From Thermoplasmatota archaeon (GTDB taxonomy: Archaea > Thermoplasmatota > Thermoplasmata > Thermoplasmatales > Thermoplasmataceae), in NCBI GenBank assembly GCA_023379345.1, contig JAMCUV010000009.1, forward strand, positions 1 through 7,265: 7,265 bases of DNA, given 5' to 3'. The translations under genes were made by a program, and so were the position numbers. Below the pieces are notes generated by a model, which had not been told where the DNA came from, did no database searches, and saw only the letters and a list, made by a program, of their open reading frames with translations. Numbering within the stretch: the stretch's first letter is position 1; the number at the start of each line of letters is the position of its first letter. Positions 1-5,475 of this stretch are shown one piece after another.

Positions 1-49
1 CGCCAATCGCTGCCAAAACAATCCCCCCTATCATGAAACGGATTTTCAT
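1..49 (-). CDS. N-terminus of an unidentified membrane or exported protein (partial)
   Basis: Reading leftward from an ATG at 49, 16 codons remain before the window edge: MKIRFMIGGIVLAAIG. Two basic residues followed by a hydrophobic run is what a signal peptide or first membrane segment looks like. The upstream bases on that strand contain a GGTG-rich stretch about 5 bases before the ATG. The rest of the gene lies outside the window, so no function can be given. An 11-bp inverted repeat pairs codons 11-15 with the leader (see separate entry). The short length makes the call tentative; the hydrophobic N-terminus is the main support. Confidence 0.45.
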   Translation of the reverse strand, partial: MKIRFMIGGIVLAAIG

Positions 50-84
50 AATTCCACACCCTTGAGTTCCTGCTGGCAGCGATT
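5..84 (-). repeat. 11-bp inverted repeat bracketing the start codon of the left-edge gene
   Basis: Positions 5-15 (AATCGCTGCCA) and 74-84 (TGGCAGCGATT) are perfect reverse complements. In a leftward transcript the 5' leader arm (84 to 74) would pair with codons 11-15, enclosing the ribosome-binding region and the ATG at 49. A smaller palindrome, ATGAAA/TTTCAT, lies at 33-49, exactly on the start codon. A translational control hairpin is inferred. Confidence 0.4.
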
Positions 85-200
85 TAATCTTATGATCACC
101 TATTCAGCAGTTTATTCGTAAGATGAGGATAGTTGGAATTCATATAATTTTATCTGCAGAGAAGTGTGATGGTATGCTTAAGAGCCCGGTAAAGGGAAAA
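50..200. other. Intergenic stretch with a possible TATA box, no gene seen
   Basis: No credible gene is present. An AT-rich segment at 141-153 (CATATAATTTTAT) resembles an archaeal TATA box and would fire rightward with a start near 175. The only open stretch (123-239, 38 codons) runs into the IS110 left end and has no recognisable content. This may be the promoter region of a gene displaced by the insertion sequences. Confidence 0.3.
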
Positions 201-222
201 TTAACATCCATCCGTTGTTATT

Positions 223-256
223 GTGGGATCACCGTTTGATGAGGTGATGATCCCAC
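223..256 (+). promoter_or_regulatory. Hairpin that would cover the Shine-Dalgarno sequence of the IS110 recombinase
   Basis: GTGGGATC at 223-230 pairs perfectly with GATCCCAC at 249-256. ACC at 231-233 extends the stem with GGT at 243-245, leaving a 3-base bulge and a 9-base loop. The 3' arm contains GAGGTGAT (241-248), a near-perfect match to the archaeal anti-Shine-Dalgarno consensus. Folded RNA would hide the ribosome site and limit recombinase synthesis, a known strategy of insertion sequences. The site is 18 bases from the ATG at 267, which is unusually far. Confidence 0.55.
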
Positions 257-266
257 GTATACGGGA

Positions 267-1247
267 ATGGATATACACTCAAAAATAATTGTATGCACCA
301 CTCTGGATGCGGATGGAAAGGTAGTGAGAAAGGACAGCTTTGAAAACAGTTTTGACAGGCTGAATGAATATATCTCCCAGTTCCATGAGGGAGATAAATT
401 CGTAATGGAATCCACAGGATTCTATGAACCGCTGTATGATTTCATTGAATCCCATGGATTTGCGGTTAAGCTTGCGAATCCATTGAAGATACGCCTGATC
501 GCAGAATCCAGGATGAAGAACGACGATGTGGATTCAGAGGTCCTTGCAAAGCTCCTGAAGAATGACTGGATTCCGGAATCATATGTTCCGTCAGGTGACA
601 TCAGGGAGATGAGGAGGACCGTAAGGACAAGAATACAGCTGAAGAGAGATCTCACCAGGATGAAGAACCGCATTCATTTCGAACTCCTCAGGATGCATGT
701 TGATTACGAAGTGAATCCCTTCACCTGGAAGGGAAAGGTATTCCTCAGGAATCTCAACAATAACAGGATTCTATCATATCTGGCCGTCATGGATTCCCTG
801 GAGACAGAGATCAGGAAGACCGATTCACTCCTGGAAAGGTACAGGTCCATTCCTGGTGTGATCAATCTCCAGACAATCCCGGGCATCGGTCTGCTCTCAG
901 CGCTTGTCATTTATTCGGAGATTGGCGACATTGGAAGATTCAGCGACTCAGGGAAGCTCATATCATACGCAGGCATGGTTCCTTCAGTGAGGCAGTCATC
1001 CGATATAATACACCATGGAAGGATCACATATGAGGGTTCAAGGTATCTCAGGTGGATCATGGTTGAGGCACTGCATTCCCACATGATCAATGATCCCGGC
1101 TCGACCATAACATCATTCTACAAGCACCTTGCAAAGAAAAAGGGGAAGAGCAAAGCCATAATAGCAGCTTCAAACAAGCTACTCAAGGCAATTTACTGGA
1201 TCCTTAAGGAGAACAGGCCATATTACTCAAGGAATAACGCTCAATAG
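267..1247 (+). CDS. IS110-family RNA-guided recombinase (DEDD transposase)
   Basis: This enzyme would excise and integrate its insertion sequence, using a guide RNA to pair donor and target DNA. The N-terminal RuvC-like DEDD domain (residues 1-150) shows D2 in MDIHSK, E48 in VMESTGFYEP and the DxxD pair D86/D89 in KNDDVDSEVLAKLL. The C-terminal Transposase_20 domain has LQTIPGIGLLSALVIYSEIG (201-220), a helix-hairpin-helix-like run. SYAGMVPSVRQSS follows (233-245), with S244 in the place of the family's catalytic serine, then GSRYLR (257-262). All key residues are present and 326 residues is close to normal, so it is probably active. The start is odd: the catalytic D is residue 2, and the family's usual Y-x-G before it is encoded in frame upstream (TYTG, 255-266) but has no standard start codon before the stop at 240-242. 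Confidence 0.93.
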   Translation: MDIHSKIIVCTTLDADGKVVRKDSFENSFDRLNEYISQFHEGDKFVMESTGFYEPLYDFIESHGFAVKLANPLKIRLIAESRMKNDDVDSEVLAKLLKNDWIPESYVPSGDIREMRRTVRTRIQLKRDLTRMKNRIHFELLRMHVDYEVNPFTWKGKVFLRNLNNNRILSYLAVMDSLETEIRKTDSLLERYRSIPGVINLQTIPGIGLLSALVIYSEIGDIGRFSDSGKLISYAGMVPSVRQSSDIIHHGRITYEGSRYLRWIMVEALHSHMINDPGSTITSFYKHLAKKKGKSKAIIAASNKLLKAIYWILKENRPYYSRNNAQ

Positions 1248-1440
1248 AGAGGCCTCGCTTTGTGCAACGGATGGAAGGCATCGTTAGTGTGATTGAGGGA
1301 ATCTGTTGGGAAATGGTCGGATTATCCATAGTGCCGGAGAGCGGCGGATAGGTGTATGATCGGATATTTCAATCACACAGAAAGGAGGAGGCCCTGAGTT
1401 GATTAAGAAAGCTTAAAGAGGCATCAATCCATTGATGCCT
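1248..1440 (+). ncRNA. Putative IS110/IS1111 guide RNA (bridge or seeker RNA)
   Basis: This is the non-coding interval between the recombinase stop and the right subterminal repeat, where IS1111-type elements encode their guide RNA. Its inverted repeats are nested. GGCCTC 1251-1256 pairs with GAGGCC 1388-1393. GTGTGATTGA 1287-1296 pairs with TCAATCACAC 1369-1378, extendable by two G-U pairs. Inside this is a bulged hairpin: TATCC 1323-1327 with GGATA 1346-1350, and GCCG 1333-1336 with CGGC 1342-1345. A separate strong hairpin, AGGCATCAAT/ATTGATGCCT, follows at 1419-1440. AGGCATC also occurs at 1276-1282, so the last arm has an alternative partner. A segment complementary to the left end lies at 1265-1275. 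Exact RNA ends are unknown; the call is inferred from position and structure. Confidence 0.55.
1419..1440 (+). repeat. Perfect 10-bp hairpin near the IS110 right end
   Basis: AGGCATCAAT at 1419-1428 and ATTGATGCCT at 1431-1440 are exact reverse complements separated by CC; physically this gives 9 pairs and a 4-base loop. It is followed by TATAAAACGG, not by a T-run, so it is not an obvious terminator. It may be the 3' domain of the guide RNA or a structure at the DNA end. Confidence 0.6.
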
Positions 1441-1446
1441 ATAAAA
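1440..1446 (+). promoter_or_regulatory. Outward TATA box at the IS110 right end (circle-junction promoter)
   Basis: TATAAAA at 1440-1446 matches the archaeal TATA consensus and points out of the element. In the excised circle the right end joins the left end, putting a start about 31 bases on at roughly position 214, just before the leader hairpin and the recombinase ATG. Junction promoters are known in this family. In the integrated copy it would transcribe antisense into the neighbouring IS5 gene. Confidence 0.45.
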
Positions 1447-1478
1447 CGGTATCCCTCTTAACATAGGTGTTGCACAAT

Positions 1479-2408
1479 TCAATAGGCATATGTCATCTCT
1501 CTTAGAACGTTGTAATACTGCACCTTCAGTGCAATCTCCTGAACTATGTAATCAGGCCTGTTGGCCTTGATTACCTCACCCATTGTCCTCTTGAGTCCTG
1601 AGAAATATATCTCAACATGCCATCTTTTTCCATAATCAACGGATTCCTTCCATTCTTTTTCCGATGTCCTCCAGATCTTCCTGACTATTTTCGCTCTTGA
1701 AGGTGATCCCCTGCTCCTTGTGGATGCATTCTTCCTTGGCGGTATTACTGTATTCTCCCCGAATGAGTTGTATATTGACTTTGAATCATAACCCTTGTCT
1801 GCGAATATCCTTCTGATTCTGTCCCTTACAGACCTCAGCAGTTCCTTTCCTGCCTTTGCATCATGCACATGATCATCAGTGATGGAAAAGGACATGGCTG
1901 ACACATCATTTATGGATATGACTGCATGAAGCTTTGACCGTCCCTTCCTTGGTTTTTTCCATTTTGATCCAAGATAATCACCCCTGATGGTGATCTTGAA
2001 GCCTGTGGAATCTATTGCACAGTCCACAGGCTTTCCCTGAGAATTGGGAATTGAAGGCACAATCTTTCTTATTCTTCGGAATATGCTTGTGTAGGAGACA
2101 GCTGTTATTCCGGTGATCCTTGCAAATATCCTGGCAATTCCCTCCAGTGACCTGAAGGGAATGCTGTACATTGCCCTGAGTTTTGCAAGGAATGTTATGA
2201 ATGCATTTGGTGTCCTGTAGGGATGGCCTCTCTTTCCTCTGTTGTTATCTGCAAGGAGATTCCTCCAGTTCATGAGAAATGATGGGTCCATTAGATCCTC
2301 AATTCTATTCACAAGAGATCTGTTGTACCTGTCATACCTTCTGTCCGAACCGATCCAATATCTTCTTTTGCTTCTATTGCCTGTAGCAGTGATTGGCTTT
2401 GGTGTCAT
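1479..2408 (-). CDS. IS5-family DDE transposase
   Basis: This is an RNase H-fold DDE transposase that cuts and joins the ends of its own element. Numbering from the ATG at 2408 (309 residues), the catalytic acids are D133 in CAIDSTGFKI, D204 in IFADKGYDSK and E266. The last lies in an exact Y(2)R(3)E(6)K signature typical of the IS4/IS5 superfamily (Y259, R262, E266, K273; YGKRWHVEIYFSGLK). A basic N-terminal region with a helix-turn-helix-like stretch (about 85-115) probably binds the ends. The length is normal and no frameshift is seen, so it looks functional. An upstream TTG at 2417 is in frame, but the TATA box at 2440-2431 predicts a transcript starting near 2409, which favours the ATG and leaderless translation. 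Confidence 0.93.
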   Translation of the reverse strand: MTPKPITATGNRSKRRYWIGSDRRYDRYNRSLVNRIEDLMDPSFLMNWRNLLADNNRGKRGHPYRTPNAFITFLAKLRAMYSIPFRSLEGIARIFARITGITAVSYTSIFRRIRKIVPSIPNSQGKPVDCAIDSTGFKITIRGDYLGSKWKKPRKGRSKLHAVISINDVSAMSFSITDDHVHDAKAGKELLRSVRDRIRRIFADKGYDSKSIYNSFGENTVIPPRKNASTRSRGSPSRAKIVRKIWRTSEKEWKESVDYGKRWHVEIYFSGLKRTMGEVIKANRPDYIVQEIALKVQYYNVLREMTYAY

Positions 2409-2422
2409 ACAAACCAATCACT

Positions 2423-2446
2423 CCCCTGTATTTTATTATACAGGGG
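2423..2446 (-). promoter_or_regulatory. IS5 transposase promoter inside an 8-bp palindrome
   Basis: CCCCTGTA (2423-2430) and TACAGGGG (2439-2446) are perfect inverted repeats. The 8 bases between them, with the inner TA on each side, give TATAATAAAA on the minus strand, a good archaeal TATA box about 31 bases before the ATG at 2408. The palindrome abuts the right terminal repeat. It may be an operator or transposase-binding site giving autoregulation. Confidence 0.55.
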
Positions 2447-2459
2447 AATTATGCAACAC

Positions 2460-2890
2460 ACTTTCTGCAGAGATCAAGGTTTAATCAAAAGGAATTGTTC
2501 CTCCTCATGAAGCACAGGAGATAACTGGAATCCCGTGGATTAGGATAACATTCTTCTCCGGTCACTTGGCTTCTCTTCATAATACCAGGGTTAACTGGAA
2601 TCAAGGAACGGTGAACTTGATCTTTTTTCCCTTATGAATTGCAGAAGTTTTCCTGGTGTTCTTTCCATGACAGTGCCTCTGACATTACATCTGATGGTAT
2701 CACCGGGTTTACTGCTTCTTTAAATGGTCTGTCCTGATGGAAATACGGGTTGCCGGTGAGCAGGTTTCGGTGCTATTATTGTCTGGATGATTTCACGCTT
2801 GCAGTTCGACCACATAGCAGGATCAGTGGCCTCCATGCTCAAAAAACTGTCAACACTCCTTAATGACAATATATGCACTGTGGCGTTTTT
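2460..2890. other. Gene-free stretch, probably debris between IS5 and the surface-protein gene
   Basis: No open frame here has recognisable content. Short frames exist on the minus strand (2836-2720, 38 codons) and the plus strand (2787-2948, 53 codons, overlapping the next gene), but neither has a clear start context or known motif. An 11-bp direct repeat TAACTGGAATC occurs at 2522-2532 and 2592-2602. A T-run at 2623-2628 could stop rightward transcription. It looks like a decayed region, but I cannot say of what. Confidence 0.4.
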
Positions 2891-2900
2891 TCAGTCATTA

Positions 2901-2928
2901 ATTATTTATCCGCTACATCCTTCTGGAG
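2901..2928 (+). promoter_or_regulatory. Promoter and ribosome site of the surface glycoprotein gene
   Basis: ATTATTTAT at 2901-2909 is a TATA-like box about 26-34 bases before the ATG at 2935, so transcription would begin at or just before the start codon. A GGAG at 2925-2928 with 6-base spacing could also act as a Shine-Dalgarno if the transcript starts a little earlier. Confidence 0.5.
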
Positions 2929-2934
2929 CGACAC

Positions 2935-5442
2935 ATGGCCATTTTTAAGCACAGTGCCGCACATCTTGCTGTAGTGATCATACTTATCATTTCAGTCATA
3001 CCGATTCATTCCGGCAGCTTGCTGAATACAGATAAGGCAAGCCCTTTTCCTGTAATATACAACATGAATTACATGGCGGCACATACCACAGGTATGGAGC
3101 CAACCCGCACAGTTTACTATCTGGGTTCAAACCTGTCGGTGCCTGCTAACAGCACATATGCATTCAATGGTTATGGCGTGTTAGCTGAGTCCCTATCATT
3201 GCCATCCATAAACATAAGCGTTTACGGCAAATTTGAACTAATAAATTCAACCCTAGGTATACTCAATGCCACCTACAATACTGTGGACGCAATCAATATA
3301 ATCCTTCACGCCGGTTCGTCATTGCTGATTGACAATTCAACTTTAGATTTTCCCGGTATGCTGGATGCAAACAGATCGAACATTGAAATTGATAATTCTA
3401 CCATTGAATACCTCTCTGTTAACAATTCAGACCCTCTGGCTTCTAAATATCTGGGAGAGAATTTTTCCTATTCAACTGTAAGCATCATGAACAGTTCTCT
3501 TTCCGGGCTGGTCCATCAGCATGATTCGTATGAATTTCCTGCTGCCCGTCTGTTCGTGAATCAGGCCAGCTTCCAGAAGTTTGCGTCCAATGGAACTGTT
3601 CCCATGAAGAACCCTGTAAGCTTCTATCCCGGGAATGTTCTGATGAACGGCATTCATCTGGATGTTTCGTATACGGGCGCAGGCAACGAATCCAGTGATG
3701 ATCTGTTACTGGAGGTTGACGGGAACGTTGTGCAGAAATATTTGCTGCCATATGATACTGAAAACGCTTCAGAATTGTCGGAGACCATTTACGGAAGCAT
3801 GTTTGTTCATACAGCCCAGTGGTTCGCCAGCAGTTCTAATTTCAGCCTTGTTCTGCAGGAAAACTCACCTTATCCTATTGGAATAACCAATGTAACACTG
3901 ACGCTGGAATCCAATGACACGGTTCATGCAAAGGGATACAATGCATATGACCTGATGCTTTACAGCAGCACAGCCCAAATCATGAACTCCTCACTTGCTC
4001 TGAATTTCAGGAGCAACACTGTTGGTCTTGGTATTCCCGACTTCATTGCAAACCATATCCTTGCAACAAATTCCACCATAATCTGGACTGATTCATCAGT
4101 CTCCGGCCATAATGATTATAATGCATCACCTTTCCAGCTGAACAACTCCACCGTTTACATGTACAGGTTGGCCAGGGTTATACCGGAGAATCATGGGGCC
4201 ATGGTGAATAATTTCAGGTACTCCATATCACCGGTGACTCCTCTTCCTTATTCCATGCTGGATAACAGGGGCGTAAATGTAACGCAGTACAGATCTCTAT
4301 CCAGCAACACATTCATTGCCATCTCTGGAATACAGGTAAACTCTTCATATCTGTACACTGGGGGATATGAACTGAACTGGGGAACGAATGACACCACAAT
4401 ATCGTTTGAACCCTTTCCTGAACTTCCTTATGGTGCAGCCACCATAAATCTAAGCGTTCCTGCCCCTGTTGTCACCTTGAAGATTAGCAGGGCTATGCTG
4501 TACAGTGGGAACCTGACGGTCAATATGACATACAGTGCTTATGCCGGACAGGGGCAGTCACTTAATGGAACCTTGGAGATTCTTGCAGTGGATGAAAACG
4601 GTATCATAAATAATGTGTGGCAGGTACCAATTTTCGGTCTGGAGTCCCAGAACATTTCCCTGAAATATCATATGGGCAACGGTCAGAATCCAGTGCAGAT
4701 CAGAGGAGAATTTTTGTCGGATCAAATGTATGCAATTTCCGGTTTGTCAGTTGAATCCTCTTCCATAGATGTTGAGTACCCGGCTAACAGTTCCATCCGG
4801 ATACAGGTGTCAGTTAATGGATATGAACCTGGTACCATATGGATACTGGAATATGGCGAAAGATATTTCATTTCAAATTCCTCGTCACTGAATTTCAACA
4901 GTTCGGCAAACCTCACACCCACCATAATACCGCCAGCCGGGTACCGAACCAGCAATGTAGCCATATCCTACGAAGCTAACCGTACTGAATTCATTGTTAT
5001 CAGCTTTTCCGAAATAAAAGAGACTGTCACATTCGTTGAGGATATTGCACTGCCCGGTCGTCAATGGTCAGTACTTCTTGCAGGCAGGAACTATTCAACC
5101 ACGGATTCAATGCTGAACGTGAGCCTGGAGCCAGGGGTCTATAATTATCAGGTTAATGCGCCTGCCGGCATGGCAGTCAGGAATTCGTCCGGCATAGTTA
5201 ACATAACTGATTCCAATACCACAGTCAGGTTAGCATTCTTCCACAGTTACTCGCTCATCACTTTTCTGTCCAATGCGGCCAGGCAGATTGTTTTCTACGC
5301 CTTCCTTGCAACAGCGGTTGGGATCATGGTAACAGGCATTTCAATGCGGCGAAAACGCTCATGGTACATCTGCAGATCCTGTGGCGTTTCAGTGGAGAAA
5401 GGCAGGAAATATTGTGATAGATGTGAAAGGGAGAGAAGATAG
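2935..5442 (+). CDS. Surface glycoprotein with C-terminal membrane anchor and cytoplasmic zinc ribbon
   Basis: I do not recognise a named family. Residues 1-28 form a signal peptide (hydrophobic core AAHLAVVIILIISVIPI). The next roughly 750 residues are Ser/Asn/Thr-rich and hold about 40 N-x-S/T sequons, as in a heavily N-glycosylated cell-surface protein. Recurrent strand-like turns of the type I-x-N-S-[ST]-[IL] (for example LLIDNSTLDF, NIEIDNSTIEY, TVSIMNSSLSG, AQIMNSSLALN) suggest a right-handed beta-helix in the N-terminal half; the later half looks like beta-sandwich repeats. One membrane segment lies at about 785-802, followed by basic RRKRS. The tail then has C813-x2-C816 and C827-x2-C830, a zinc ribbon on the cytoplasmic side. 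A role in cell-envelope structure, adhesion or sensing is inferred only. It is followed after 33 bases by the thiamine-binding gene. Confidence 0.85.
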   Translation: MAIFKHSAAHLAVVIILIISVIPIHSGSLLNTDKASPFPVIYNMNYMAAHTTGMEPTRTVYYLGSNLSVPANSTYAFNGYGVLAESLSLPSINISVYGKFELINSTLGILNATYNTVDAINIILHAGSSLLIDNSTLDFPGMLDANRSNIEIDNSTIEYLSVNNSDPLASKYLGENFSYSTVSIMNSSLSGLVHQHDSYEFPAARLFVNQASFQKFASNGTVPMKNPVSFYPGNVLMNGIHLDVSYTGAGNESSDDLLLEVDGNVVQKYLLPYDTENASELSETIYGSMFVHTAQWFASSSNFSLVLQENSPYPIGITNVTLTLESNDTVHAKGYNAYDLMLYSSTAQIMNSSLALNFRSNTVGLGIPDFIANHILATNSTIIWTDSSVSGHNDYNASPFQLNNSTVYMYRLARVIPENHGAMVNNFRYSISPVTPLPYSMLDNRGVNVTQYRSLSSNTFIAISGIQVNSSYLYTGGYELNWGTNDTTISFEPFPELPYGAATINLSVPAPVVTLKISRAMLYSGNLTVNMTYSAYAGQGQSLNGTLEILAVDENGIINNVWQVPIFGLESQNISLKYHMGNGQNPVQIRGEFLSDQMYAISGLSVESSSIDVEYPANSSIRIQVSVNGYEPGTIWILEYGERYFISNSSSLNFNSSANLTPTIIPPAGYRTSNVAISYEANRTEFIVISFSEIKETVTFVEDIALPGRQWSVLLAGRNYSTTDSMLNVSLEPGVYNYQVNAPAGMAVRNSSGIVNITDSNTTVRLAFFHSYSLITFLSNAARQIVFYAFLATAVGIMVTGISMRRKRSWYICRSCGVSVEKGRKYCDRCERERR

Positions 5443-5454
5443 AATCAAAGAGGC

Positions 5455-5463
5455 TTTATCCGG
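5455..5463 (+). promoter_or_regulatory. Possible internal TATA box before the thiamine-binding gene
   Basis: TTTATCCGG lies 27 bases before the second ATG (5482) of the thiamine-binding gene and resembles the box before the surface-protein gene (ATTTATCCG at 2904-2912). It could give a leaderless transcript starting at that second ATG. The evidence is positional and weak. Confidence 0.25.
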
Positions 5464-5475
5464 AAAAGCAATTCT

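Larger units (their letters stand above)
207..1275. repeat. 11-bp inverted repeat joining IS110 left end and the region after its recombinase
   Basis: Positions 207-217 (TCCATCCGTTG) and 1265-1275 (CAACGGATGGA) are perfect reverse complements. The right copy lies 18 bases after the recombinase stop, inside the putative guide RNA. It can therefore be read as a donor-guide segment that pairs with the top strand of the left end, rather than as a classical terminal repeat. Confidence 0.6.
201..1464 (+). mobile_element. IS110-family insertion sequence, IS1111-like layout
   Basis: The element carries one DEDD recombinase gene (267-1247), a short left non-coding end and about 190 non-coding bases on the right. 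The long right end is the IS1111-subgroup layout, in which the guide RNA lies downstream of the recombinase. Ends were set from three signs. A 7-bp direct repeat TTAACAT occurs at 201-207 and 1458-1464. Subterminal inverted repeats are at 212-221 (CCGTTGTTAT) and 1441-1449 (ATAAAACGG), 9 of 10 matching with one gap. The IS5 element begins 2 bases beyond. This family moves through a circular intermediate and duplicates at most a short core, so the 7-bp repeat may be core plus chance. Exact ends need comparison with another copy. Confidence 0.6.
1467..2459 (-). mobile_element. IS5-family insertion sequence
   Basis: The element is about 993 bp with one transposase gene on the minus strand. Terminal inverted repeats are GTGTTGCACAATTC (1467-1480) and GAATTATGCAACAC (2446-2459), matching at 13 of 14 positions. 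The left repeat overlaps the transposase stop codon (1479-1481). I see no convincing target-site duplication: the left flank is TTAACATAG and the right flank ACTTTCTGC. The left junction was probably altered when the IS110 element arrived, or the copy is old. Confidence 0.8.

Noticed and set aside
123..239. 38-codon open frame rightward from ATG 123
   Set aside because: It runs across the IS110 left boundary into the element leader, has no motif, and no ribosome site; most likely random.
1419..1440. Strong hairpin considered as a transcription terminator of the IS110 gene
   Set aside because: No T-run follows, and archaeal termination depends mainly on oligo-T; a guide-RNA or DNA-end role fits better.
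1460..2470. Target-site duplication around the IS5 element
   Set aside because: Left flank TTAACATAG and right flank ACTTTCTGC share no convincing 3-9 bp duplication.
2242..2484. 80-codon plus-strand frame spanning the IS5 right end
   Set aside because: It is the antisense shadow of the IS5 transposase start and terminal repeat.
2720..2836. 38-codon minus-strand frame starting MEATDPAMW
   Set aside because: Possible AAGGAG lies about 20 bases before the ATG, too far, and there is no recognisable content. Mentioned only as part of the gene-free stretch.
2787..2948. 53-codon plus-strand frame overlapping the promoter and start of the surface-protein gene
   Set aside because: It overlaps the TATA box and first codons of a clear gene in another frame and has no ribosome site or known motif.
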